Translations under genes and position numbers: made by a program
The notes under the pieces: model-generated
Seen by the model: the letters and a program-made list of their open reading frames with translations, nothing else
Database searches by the model: none
What the model was told of the DNA's origin: nothing
From: Propionibacteriaceae bacterium
GTDB lineage: Bacteria; Actinomycetota; Actinomycetes; Propionibacteriales; Propionibacteriaceae
Length of the DNA stretch: 5,537 nucleotides
Assembly (NCBI GenBank): GCA_003158895.1
Contig: PMLO01000134.1
Coordinates: 18,010 to 23,546 of the forward strand
Reading direction: 5' to 3'
In this document: positions 1-4,907 of the stretch, piece after piece
Layout of the letters: each line of letters starts with the position of its first letter
Position numbering within the stretch: position 1 is the first letter of the stretch

Positions 1-1103
1 CCCTGGTAGATGCCGACCTGCTGTCCCGTGGGCGCGACGAGGAACTGCGTCATCGCGTACGCGTACGTGCCATAGGCAGCGAGCCCGACCACCAGCACAA
101 CGGCGATGATCGCTCCCCACAAGCCGAGACGTCGTCGCCGCTGACCGGACTCCGGCTCGTACCGGCCACCGCCTCCGGTTCCGGTCAGAGCGGGTGCCGG
201 AGCTGCGGGGACGATGTTGCCCGAGGCGTCGGTGGTCTCCTCGGCGGCGCCGTCGCCGAGATCGATCGGCTTGGACCGGATCGCCGGAATCTCGCGGGTG
301 ACCGCAGCGCCCAGCACGAGGCCGCGCGCGGCGTGGCGCGGAGGCGTGAGCCCCGTCTCCCCGATGAATGCTTCGTCGTCAGCGCCGCCCTCGACGACGT
401 CCGAGACGATGATCGTGATGTTGTCCAGACCACCGCCGGCGTGGGCCGCCTCGACGAGGTCGGTGAGCACCAGGTCCAGGTCGTCGCCCGCGAGCGCGTC
501 GTCGATGACATCGTCTGTCACCAGCCCGCACAACCCGTCGGAGCAGAACATGATCCGGTCGCCGGCCTTCAGGGTCACCAGTTCGAGATCCGGCTCGGAG
601 ATGGGCTGTCCGTTGAGCACGCGCAGCAGCAGCGAGCGATGCGGGTGCACGTGGGACTCGTCCTCCGTGATCCGTCCCTCGTCGATGAGCGACTGGACCC
701 AGGAATGGTCGTGGGTGAGACGGGTGAGCTCGCCGCCCCGGCGCAGGTAGCCGCGCGAGTCTCCGATGTGGGCGACACCGAGCTGCTCGCCGTCGAAGAG
801 AGCCCCGCACACCGTCGTACCCATCCCGTCCAGGGACACATCGTCGGCGACGAGCTCGGCGAGGCGATCGTTGGCCTTCTGCAGCGCGCCGCCCAGTACC
901 TCGAGCATCTCGGTGCCCTTGTGGAGCCCATCGGCCTTCTGGAGCTCGGTGACGGCGACAGTGGAGGCGAGATCTCCGGCGGCCGCGCCGCCCATGCCGT
1001 CGGCAACGACCACCATCGTCGGGGACGCATAGCCCGAGTCCTGGTTGTTCTTCCTCACCAGGCCGATCTCGGAGTGTGCGACCGTGCGCAAGGTGAGCGG
1101 CAT
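1..1103 (-). CDS. pstP: PP2C-family Ser/Thr protein phosphatase PstP, 3' end cut by window edge
   Basis: Removes phosphate from Ser/Thr-phosphorylated proteins, including the PknA/PknB kinases (family knowledge). The frame stays open from the ATG at 1103 to the left edge, giving 367 full residues. The PP2C domain spans about residues 5-237. Its metal-binding aspartates are visible: D35 in ADGMGG, D115 in HIGDSR, D189 in CSDGL and D227 in GGLDNIT, with R17 near N20/D22 in the substrate-side motif. A low-complexity linker (about 238-320) leads to QRRRR and one transmembrane helix (about 327-351). The sequence then runs into VGIYQG, where mycobacterial PstP continues into its extracellular part. 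The start shares one base with the fhaB stop (TGATG), and GGAG lies 5 nt upstream, so translation is probably coupled. Oddities: the usual His after DGMGG is Ala (A40), and the SDGL motif is followed by C-G instead of x-D. Identification is very firm; the 3' end is missing. Confidence 0.96.
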   Translation of the reverse strand, partial: MPLTLRTVAHSEIGLVRKNNQDSGYASPTMVVVADGMGGAAAGDLASTVAVTELQKADGLHKGTEMLEVLGGALQKANDRLAELVADDVSLDGMGTTVCGALFDGEQLGVAHIGDSRGYLRRGGELTRLTHDHSWVQSLIDEGRITEDESHVHPHRSLLLRVLNGQPISEPDLELVTLKAGDRIMFCSDGLCGLVTDDVIDDALAGDDLDLVLTDLVEAAHAGGGLDNITIIVSDVVEGGADDEAFIGETGLTPPRHAARGLVLGAAVTREIPAIRSKPIDLGDGAAEETTDASGNIVPAAPAPALTGTGGGGRYEPESGQRRRRLGLWGAIIAVVLVVGLAAYGTYAYAMTQFLVAPTGQQVGIYQ

Positions 1104-1579
1104 CAGGTCTCCAGCCTCATCTGGGTTCGCCCGATCCTAAGGCTGTCGGATGCCGTGACCACAGTCGGAGTCACGACTCTCACCTCGTTGACGAAGGTTC
1201 CGTTGGTGGAGCCGAGGTCGGTGAGGACCCAGTCGCCGTTCGGACGGCGCGCGAGAGACGCGTGGTCGCCGGACACGTAGTCGTCGTCGAGGATCAGCGC
1301 GCACTCGGCGGAGCGTCCGATCCGGAACTCGTCGACGAGCGCCAGCCGGGTGCCTGTCTGGGGGCCGGTGTCGATCGCGAGGACCTTCACCTCGTTCTTC
1401 CCGCGCTTCCGCGGCTCAGGCGACCGAACCGCCGCGGAGGCCTTGCCCCTCTCGCGCGGGCCGACGACCGGGGCTGTACGGAAGAGGTCTGTACGGATGA
1501 CGTTGGCCACGAGCAGTACGAACAGCCAGAGAACGGCGACGAACGCCACTTTGAGCAGCGTGACGATGAGATCCGCCAT
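1103..1579 (-). CDS. fhaB: FHA-domain membrane-anchored protein FhaB (FipA-like)
   Basis: A 158-residue phosphothreonine-reading protein, close to the 155 residues of M. tuberculosis Rv0019c. One N-terminal transmembrane helix (about residues 5-27) is followed by a basic linker (about 41-65). The C-terminal FHA domain (about 66-156) shows the pThr-pocket residues G88-R89, S103/H106 and N126-G127 in DLGSTNGT. Threonines T30 and T35 just inside the membrane are candidate kinase targets, by analogy with the juxtamembrane region of mycobacterial FhaB. The gene starts 12 nt after the fhaA stop and ends in a 1-nt overlap with pstP; the only SD-like sequence is the GAGG overlapping the fhaA stop. 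In mycobacteria the protein links kinase signalling to division and to peptidoglycan synthesis (family knowledge). The residue before the FHA histidine is Asp (S-G-D-H) where a basic residue is usual. Confidence 0.95.
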   Translation of the reverse strand: MADLIVTLLKVAFVAVLWLFVLLVANVIRTDLFRTAPVVGPRERGKASAAVRSPEPRKRGKNEVKVLAIDTGPQTGTRLALVDEFRIGRSAECALILDDDYVSGDHASLARRPNGDWVLTDLGSTNGTFVNEVRVVTPTVVTASDSLRIGRTQMRLET

Positions 1580-1591
1580 GTGGTCAGCGCC

Positions 1592-2302
1592 TCAGCTGGC
1601 CGCGGGCGCGTGGACGAGCAGCCGGGTCGAGCCGATGTCGATACGGGTGCCGTCGGTGACGTCCGCCTCGCGGACCTTGCGTCCGTCAACCGTGATGCCG
1701 TTCGTCGACCCGAGGTCGACGATCCGGATCGTCTGGGCCTCGCCCGTACCGGTCACGATGAACTGCGCGTGCCTGCGCGAGATGCCCGGGTCGTTGATCC
1801 GCAGGTCGGCCTCCGTGCCGCGGCCGATGACGAGGCCGGGCGGGTTGAGCGGGTGACGGACACCGTTCACCTCGACGACGAGGGCGGCCCGGCGCACCTG
1901 GGTCGTGGACGCCTCCTCGCCGGACGTGACGAGCGCCACCGCATCCGAGGTCACGACGAACCGTCCGGTGGGAAGGTCCTTGCGCTCCTCGTAGTGGATC
2001 GCGATCGGTCCGTTGAAGACGTAGCTCCGCTGGATCGCGTACTCCCTCAGCTCGGCGACGATCTCGTCGTTGAGGGTGCGCGAGTACGGGAACAGCCGGG
2101 CGTAGTCCTGTACGGACAGGCCGACCAGGAAGTCGTTGGGTACGAGTCGCTTGTCGCGACTCAGCAGCTGGGCCTCGCTGTCGAGCTCACGCAGCAGTCT
2201 CGCGGTGATCTCGACGGGCTGGACGTCACCGCGGAAGGCACGCGCGAATGCCGCGTTGACGGCGCCTTCGATCTTCTTCTCGACATTGCCGATGAACCCC
2301 AT
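1592..2302 (-). CDS. fhaA: FHA-domain protein FhaA with N-terminal DUF3662-type domain, compact form
   Basis: A 236-residue cytosolic phosphothreonine reader. Residues 1-120 form the FhaA N-terminal domain, opening MGFIGNVEKKIEGAVNAAFA and containing the VQPVEIT segment. A short linker (about 121-140) leads to the FHA domain (about 141-233), with pocket residues G160-R161, S175-R-R-H178 and N201-G202 in DLGSTNG. In mycobacteria FhaA binds phosphorylated MviN (MurJ) and kinase targets and tunes cell-wall synthesis (family knowledge). The M. tuberculosis protein is 527 residues because of a long disordered middle, and that insert is absent here. The ATG at 2302 was chosen because AGGAGG lies 5 nt upstream and the family's conserved N-terminus begins exactly there. 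The frame is open further upstream, but a longer protein would run into the divergent gene and has no RBS. It is the first gene of the fhaA-fhaB-pstP run. Confidence 0.95.
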   Translation of the reverse strand: MGFIGNVEKKIEGAVNAAFARAFRGDVQPVEITARLLRELDSEAQLLSRDKRLVPNDFLVGLSVQDYARLFPYSRTLNDEIVAELREYAIQRSYVFNGPIAIHYEERKDLPTGRFVVTSDAVALVTSGEEASTTQVRRAALVVEVNGVRHPLNPPGLVIGRGTEADLRINDPGISRRHAQFIVTGTGEAQTIRIVDLGSTNGITVDGRKVREADVTDGTRIDIGSTRLLVHAPAAS

Positions 2303-2307
2303 GAGCG

Positions 2308-2313
2308 CCTCCT
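2308..2313 (-). promoter_or_regulatory. Ribosome binding site that fixes the fhaA start
   Basis: Read on the minus strand this is AGGAGG, within GGGAAGGAGG, separated by 5 nt (CGCTC) from the ATG at 2302. It is the strongest Shine-Dalgarno sequence in the window and supports the short, conserved fhaA N-terminus over any upstream start in the same open frame. Confidence 0.85.
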
Positions 2314-2355
2314 TCCCTCTGCTCGCCTCTACGGCGACGCGGTACTGACCGTCCG

Positions 2356-2361
2356 ATGCTA
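2356..2361 (-). promoter_or_regulatory. Candidate -10 box for the fhaA-fhaB-pstP operon
   Basis: The minus strand reads GGGTAGCATCGG here, and TAGCAT fits the actinobacterial housekeeping sigma consensus TAnnnT. A start about 7 nt downstream (near 2349) would give a leader of roughly 47 nt before the ATG at 2302, ending in the good RBS. No clear -35 hexamer is present 16-18 nt upstream. This is inferred from motif and position only. Confidence 0.4.
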
Positions 2362-2452
2362 CCCAGTCTGGCTGTCTGCGGTCGTCCCGACGCCCCGCAG
2401 CGTGGGATTGGCGACGAGATCGGCCGCCGGTCCGGAGCCGGAATGCCCGCGC

Positions 2453-2458
2453 TACAGT
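2453..2458 (+). promoter_or_regulatory. Candidate -10 box for the 61-residue protein gene
   Basis: TACAGT inside GCTACAGTCGG, 31 nt before the proposed ATG at 2490. A start near 2465 leaves a leader of about 25 nt that contains the AGAGAGG ribosome site. The same CTACAGT word occurs in front of the NfeD-like gene (4875-4881), which makes both more believable as promoters of one sigma factor. No good -35 is seen. TCCGG-AG-CCGGA (2431-2442) lies just upstream, where a -35 or operator would fall. Confidence 0.4.
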
Positions 2459-2489
2459 CGGATCCAGTACGTGATTCAGAGAGGTGCCG

Positions 2490-2675
2490 ATGCCAGCACT
2501 GCCCCTTGACCCTTCGACCGACGAGCCCGCGCACGGCCACACCCATGAGGCTGATCACGAGATCTTCGACGAGGACAGCCTGCGCGAGGACCAGCCGTAC
2601 GCCCAGCTCGAGGACGACCCCGAGGACTACCGCACGCCGCGATCCCCGGACTCCGAGGGCGGCGGGTCCTGGTAG
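2490..2675 (+). CDS. Small acidic protein of unknown function (61 residues)
   Basis: Not recognised as a known family. The ATG at 2490 was chosen over an in-frame GTG at 2484 because AGAGAGG (2478-2484) then sits 5 nt upstream; the GTG start would add only M-P. The protein has 18 Asp/Glu against 3 Arg and no Lys, is rich in Pro, Gly and Ser, and has no transmembrane or signal segment, so it is probably a disordered cytosolic protein. H15, H17, H19 and H23 form an H-x-H-x-H-x3-H cluster next to acidic residues, which could bind a metal (inference). Third codon positions are nearly all G or C, as in a real gene of this genome. It is divergent from fhaA, and its TAG lies one base from the stop of the convergent deacetylase gene. 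The coding call is moderately secure; any function is open. Confidence 0.7.
   Translation: MPALPLDPSTDEPAHGHTHEADHEIFDEDSLREDQPYAQLEDDPEDYRTPRSPDSEGGGSW
2635..2664 (-). terminator. Candidate terminator hairpin for the glycosyltransferase-deacetylase transcript
   Basis: Read on the minus strand, starting 12 nt after the deacetylase stop, the sequence folds as CGCCGC / CCTCGG / loop AGT / CCGGGG / bulge ATC / GCGGCG. That is 12 base pairs including one G-U, with one 3-nt bulge. There is no U tract afterwards, which is common for actinobacterial terminators. The hairpin lies inside the coding region of the convergent small gene (its residues about 49-58). On the plus strand the same stem has a C-A mismatch in place of the G-U pair, so it is better formed in the minus-strand RNA. 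Confidence 0.5.
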
Positions 2676-2676
2676 G

Positions 2677-3399
2677 TCAAGCGAGCCGCAGACCCGCGGC
2701 ACGTACGACGCGGTCGGCCTGACCACCCACGTGGGTGACGGCCTCGCCCAAGCGCGTGAACTGCGTGTCGTACGTGTCGTACGCGCGGTCAAGAGCCTCT
2801 GACTCCGACGACGCGTCCAGCCACTCGTCGTACTGCGCGTCCGGGTCGGTCACGATGACGTGGAACGGCAGCCCCAGCTCCTTGGCCGCCGCGCGGGTCG
2901 CGTGATGCAGGCGGATGTGGTCAGGATGGCCGTACCCGCCGTCGTCGGCGTACGAGACGAGGTCGGTCGCCGCGACGGCCAGCGCGAATGCTGCGATGTC
3001 GCCCGCGACCTCCCCCGCATCGGCAGCTGTCAACGAGTCCGGTCCGGCATCGTCCCCAGGCCCCGCCAGCGTCGGCGTCACCCAGCGCATGCCCGAGTCG
3101 GTGTAGCGACGCGGCGGCAGTCCGAGCGCCCGTGCGGGGGGGGCGCCGAGATAGGCGTGCCCAGCAACACCCAGCGCCGCGATCGCCGTCGCCAGCTCGT
3201 GCTCCCGGATGGCGGCCAGCTCCGGCGTGCCCTCCAGGGCTGCGTACGGACCGGGCCGCACCTCACCCTGCTCGCCGCGTGTCGCCGTCAGCACGACGAC
3301 AGCGTCACCCCGCGCACGCAACGCCAGCGCAAGCGCCCCCGTGGCCAACGTCTCGTCGTCGGGATGGGCGTGGCAGAGCAGGTACGTACGGACCGTCAC
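2677..3399 (-). CDS. PIG-L family N-acetylglucosaminyl deacetylase, MshB-like, short
   Basis: A 240-residue zinc-dependent deacetylase of the LmbE/PIG-L family, which removes acetyl from N-acetylglucosamine-type sugars. Visible motifs are H12-P-D-D-E16 (metal His and Asp plus catalytic Asp), TRGEQGEV at 40-47, DSGM at 101-104, and G-Y156-G-H158-P-D-H161 (second metal motif and active-site Tyr/His as in MshB). DSGM and GGYGHPDH point to the MshB/Mca branch. M. tuberculosis MshB is about 303 residues; the missing part is mainly in the C-terminal third. The GTG at 3399 puts HPDDE at residue 12, as expected for the family. No good SD precedes it; it begins 11 nt after the glycosyltransferase stop, so translation is probably coupled. 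If the upstream enzyme makes a GlcNAc-inositol product, this would deacetylate it. The family is certain; the MshB role is plausible but unproven. Confidence 0.9.
   Translation of the reverse strand: MTVRTYLLCHAHPDDETLATGALALALRARGDAVVVLTATRGEQGEVRPGPYAALEGTPELAAIREHELATAIAALGVAGHAYLGAPPARALGLPPRRYTDSGMRWVTPTLAGPGDDAGPDSLTAADAGEVAGDIAAFALAVAATDLVSYADDGGYGHPDHIRLHHATRAAAKELGLPFHVIVTDPDAQYDEWLDASSESEALDRAYDTYDTQFTRLGEAVTHVGGQADRVVRAAGLRLA
2682..2703 (+). terminator. Weak candidate terminator hairpin after the 61-residue gene
   Basis: Starting 7 nt after the TAG at 2673-2675, CG-A-GCCGC / loop AGACCC / GCGGC-A-CG can pair over 7 base pairs with one internal A-A mismatch. There is no U tract. 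It sits within the last codons of the convergent deacetylase gene. In such GC-rich DNA a stem of this size can occur by chance; position is the main argument. Confidence 0.3.
2764..2781. repeat. 9-bp tandem duplication inside the deacetylase gene
   Basis: CGTGTCGTA occurs twice in direct succession. On the coding (minus) strand it gives the doubled tripeptide Y-D-T at residues 207-212 of the deacetylase. Being 9 bp long, it keeps the reading frame, so gain or loss of a copy would be tolerated by the frame. Confidence 0.7.
3136..3143. repeat. Run of eight G (eight C on the coding strand) in the deacetylase gene
   Basis: The run codes for the end of A86 plus P87 and P88 of the deacetylase. Both halves of the active site (HPDDE before it, HPDH after it) are in the same frame, so eight is the in-frame count in this sequence. 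It is the longest homopolymer in the window and a natural slippage or sequencing-error site. Confidence 0.85.
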
Positions 3400-3410
3400 G
3401 ACGCCAGACG

Positions 3411-4736
3411 CTACACGTGCCCGTCGGCGTGGAAGTCGCCGTTGCGGGGCCTGGTCTCGACATCCGGTGGCAGGTCCAGCGGCCGCGTGCCTTGGTCGTA
3501 CGACCCGTCCCGCGCGTCGAGCAGCCGCTCGTACACCTCGGTGAGGCACTGGGCCGTGTTGTGCCACGCGTACTGGCGGGCGTGGATCCGGGCCACGGTG
3601 CCCATGCGGGCCAGCAGCACGGGGTCGGCCAGCAGGCGGATCATCGCCGAGGCCCAGTCGTTCGGCAGGCGGCTGTCCATGAGCTGACCGGTCTCGCCGT
3701 GGACGACCGCCTCGCGCAGGCCGCCGGCCGACGACGCGATGACCGGCGTCCCCGAGGCCGCCGACTCCAGCGCGACGAGGCCGAACGTCTCGGAGTGGGA
3801 GGGTACGAGGGTTAGCAGCGCACCGCGCATCATCTCCGCGAGGCAGTCGCGGCTCTTCGACCCCATGAACGTCACGTACTGGCCGAGGTCCAACCGGTCG
3901 ACCATCGCACTGAGCTCATCGGCGTAGCCCGCGAAGTCCTTGCTCACCTCGCCGGCGACGACGAGGTGGGGTCGCAGTTCCACGGGCACTTGGGCCAGTG
4001 CGGCGATGACCAGGTCGGGGCCCTTGAGGGGCTGCAGCCTGCCGGCGAACAGCATGTAGCCCTTGGAGCAGGCCGGGCCGCGTTCATGCGGCCAGGTCCA
4101 CTTGGCCTCGTCCGGGGCGCGCGGCCGGAACTGCTGGGCATCGACGCCCGGTGGCACGATCACCACGCGGTTGGGGTCGGCGCCGCAGCGGGTCACGACC
4201 GTACGGGCCTCGGCCGCGGAGATCGCGACGACGAGATCCGACTCCATCGCCAGCAGCGACTCCCCCGTGACGCGCGCCGGCGACTCGGGCGGCTCGCCCT
4301 CGCTGAGGTAGTCGCCGGGCAGTGCGGCGACCGAGTGATAGCTCTGTACGTGGGGAACCCCCCACAGCCGCGCCAGCGGCAACGCGGCCATGCCGCTCAT
4401 CCAGTGATGGCTGTGGATGACGTCGTACGGGTCGAGCTCGCCCATCGACATCGCGAAGTCAGGAATGTACGCATCGATCGCCGACTTCGCGAGGTGCTCC
4501 GCCGGGCCCGCGTCGAGGTGGCGTACCCGCACTCCCCCGCCGAGGTCCACGATGTCCGGCTGGTCGGGGTCGCTGCGCCGGGTGATGAGGTCGACCGTGT
4601 GCCCCAGCTCGGCGAGCGCCTCGGCGGTGTGGCGCTCGACGACATTCATGCCTCCGGCGTCACCCGATCCCGGCGCATCAAGGGGAGAGGTATGCATCGA
4701 CACCATGGCGATGCGCAGCGGACGAGAGATCGGCAC
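3411..4736 (-). CDS. GT4 family glycosyltransferase, MshA-like
   Basis: A 441-residue retaining GT-B glycosyltransferase, normal length for MshA (D-inositol-3-phosphate GlcNAc transferase, first step of mycothiol synthesis). The N-domain has H15-T-S-P-L and G25-D-A-G-G-M-N31, the MshA/sucrose-phosphate-synthase-like donor and acceptor loop. The C-domain has G-R233-L-Q-P-L-K238 and the nucleotide-sugar E-x7-E motif (E316 in SETFG, E324 in ALES). Aligned by eye to C. glutamicum MshA, the phosphate-contacting Lys and Arg are kept (K84, R155), but Tyr110 and Thr134 are H111 and S135. The C-terminal 30 residues are Pro/Asp/Arg-rich and look disordered. GTG at 4736 is preferred: a -10 box lies 6 nt upstream and the conserved sequence begins at once; the ATG at 4829 would add 31 low-complexity residues. 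A deacetylase follows 11 nt downstream. GT4 is firm; MshA is probable, but a paralogue with another acceptor is possible. Confidence 0.92.
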   Translation of the reverse strand: MPISRPLRIAMVSMHTSPLDAPGSGDAGGMNVVERHTAEALAELGHTVDLITRRSDPDQPDIVDLGGGVRVRHLDAGPAEHLAKSAIDAYIPDFAMSMGELDPYDVIHSHHWMSGMAALPLARLWGVPHVQSYHSVAALPGDYLSEGEPPESPARVTGESLLAMESDLVVAISAAEARTVVTRCGADPNRVVIVPPGVDAQQFRPRAPDEAKWTWPHERGPACSKGYMLFAGRLQPLKGPDLVIAALAQVPVELRPHLVVAGEVSKDFAGYADELSAMVDRLDLGQYVTFMGSKSRDCLAEMMRGALLTLVPSHSETFGLVALESAASGTPVIASSAGGLREAVVHGETGQLMDSRLPNDWASAMIRLLADPVLLARMGTVARIHARQYAWHNTAQCLTEVYERLLDARDGSYDQGTRPLDLPPDVETRPRNGDFHADGHV

Positions 4737-4742
4737 GACCGA

Positions 4743-4748
4743 ATCGTA
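4743..4748 (-). promoter_or_regulatory. -10 box for a leaderless glycosyltransferase mRNA
   Basis: The minus strand reads CCTACGATTCGGTC then GTG. TACGAT fits TAnnnT, and 6 nt separate it from the GTG at 4736, so the normal start point (7 nt after the box) is the G of the start codon itself. This is the arrangement of leaderless genes in Actinobacteria. No Shine-Dalgarno sequence is present before the GTG, which agrees. No clear -35 is seen. Confidence 0.6.
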
Positions 4749-4810
4749 GGCGCCACCACCCAGGCTTCGTTCTCCGTCCAGGGCGGAAGCTGCTGAGGCG
4801 CTCCGCCGGG

Positions 4811-4822
4811 TCGGGCGCCCGA
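4811..4822. promoter_or_regulatory. 12-bp perfect palindrome between divergent promoters (possible operator)
   Basis: TCGGGCGCCCGA reads the same on both strands. It lies roughly midway between the two proposed start points, about 75-86 bp upstream of the glycosyltransferase start and about 66-77 bp upstream of the NfeD-like start. A palindrome of this length is not rare in GC-rich DNA, so the operator reading is only a possibility. Confidence 0.25.
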
Positions 4823-4853
4823 GGCCCATCAGGAACCGTGGTTGACGTACCGC

Positions 4854-4866
4854 CGTCTCACAGACG
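4854..4866. promoter_or_regulatory. Inverted repeat over the -35 region of the NfeD-flotillin promoter
   Basis: CGTCT-CAC-AGACG has perfect 5-bp arms around a 3-nt spacer. With the -10 box at 4876, a 17-nt spacer puts the -35 at 4853-4858, which is the left arm. A protein bound here would cover the -35 region, so it is a reasonable repressor or regulator site. It rests on position and symmetry only. Confidence 0.3.
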
Positions 4867-4875
4867 TGCGGCCCC

Positions 4876-4881
4876 TACAGT
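4876..4881 (+). promoter_or_regulatory. Candidate -10 box for the NfeD-flotillin operon
   Basis: TACAGT within CCTACAGTGGG, the same CTACAGT word as in front of the 61-residue gene. Transcription would begin near 4888, leaving about 20 nt that contain GGAGG before the TTG start. A TTGACG at 4842-4847 lies 28 nt upstream, too far for a normal -35. Confidence 0.5.
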
Positions 4882-4895
4882 GGGTGGTGTTGATC

Positions 4896-4900
4896 GGAGG
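4896..4900 (+). promoter_or_regulatory. Ribosome binding site that fixes the TTG start of the NfeD-like gene
   Basis: GGAGG, 7 nt (CAGTGAA) before the TTG at 4908. The frame is open upstream, but the other in-frame starts (TTG 4842, GTG 4887, TTG 4890) have no RBS. The first lies ahead of the -10 box and the other two fall at about the proposed transcript start. Confidence 0.75.
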
Positions 4901-4907
4901 CAGTGAA

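Noticed and set aside
55..72. GCGTAC repeats at the left edge as a possible regulatory repeat
   Set aside because: They are explained by alternating Tyr-Ala codons in the PstP transmembrane region, and GTAC-containing words are common all over this window.
333..1280. Plus-strand open frame of 315 codons antisense to pstP
   Set aside because: The opposite strand encodes all PP2C metal motifs; the plus-strand translation shows no domain and no RBS.
2303..2489. tRNA gene next to fhaA, as seen near this cluster in mycobacteria
   Set aside because: No cloverleaf arms, T-loop GTTCGA-type sequence or acceptor pairing could be found in the 187-bp gap.
1262..2509. Plus-strand open frame of 415 codons antisense to fhaB and fhaA
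   Set aside because: It lies opposite two clearly conserved FHA genes, has no recognisable motif, and is the usual antisense openness of GC-rich codons.
2303..2542. Extended fhaA start reaching 2542
   Set aside because: It would add low-complexity sequence, overlap the divergent gene, and ignore the AGGAGG placed 5 nt before the conserved N-terminus.
3400..3567. Extended deacetylase start inside the glycosyltransferase gene
   Set aside because: The added residues are an Arg/Ala-rich shadow of the glycosyltransferase 3' end; the family begins shortly before HPDDE.
2860..3815. Two long plus-strand open frames opposite the deacetylase and the end of the glycosyltransferase
   Set aside because: Arg/Pro/Ala-rich translations without motifs, opposite conserved catalytic genes.
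3966..4796. Plus-strand open frame of 276 codons opposite the glycosyltransferase
   Set aside because: The His/Arg/Val-rich translation is a mirror of glycosyltransferase codons; no domain is seen.
4737..4829. Extended glycosyltransferase start at ATG 4829
   Set aside because: The extra 31 residues are Ser/Gly/Arg low complexity with no family match, and the -10 box TACGAT would lie inside the gene.
4842..4881. TTGACG (4842) as -35 partner of TACAGT (4876)
   Set aside because: The 28-nt spacing is too long for a normal sigma-70-type promoter.
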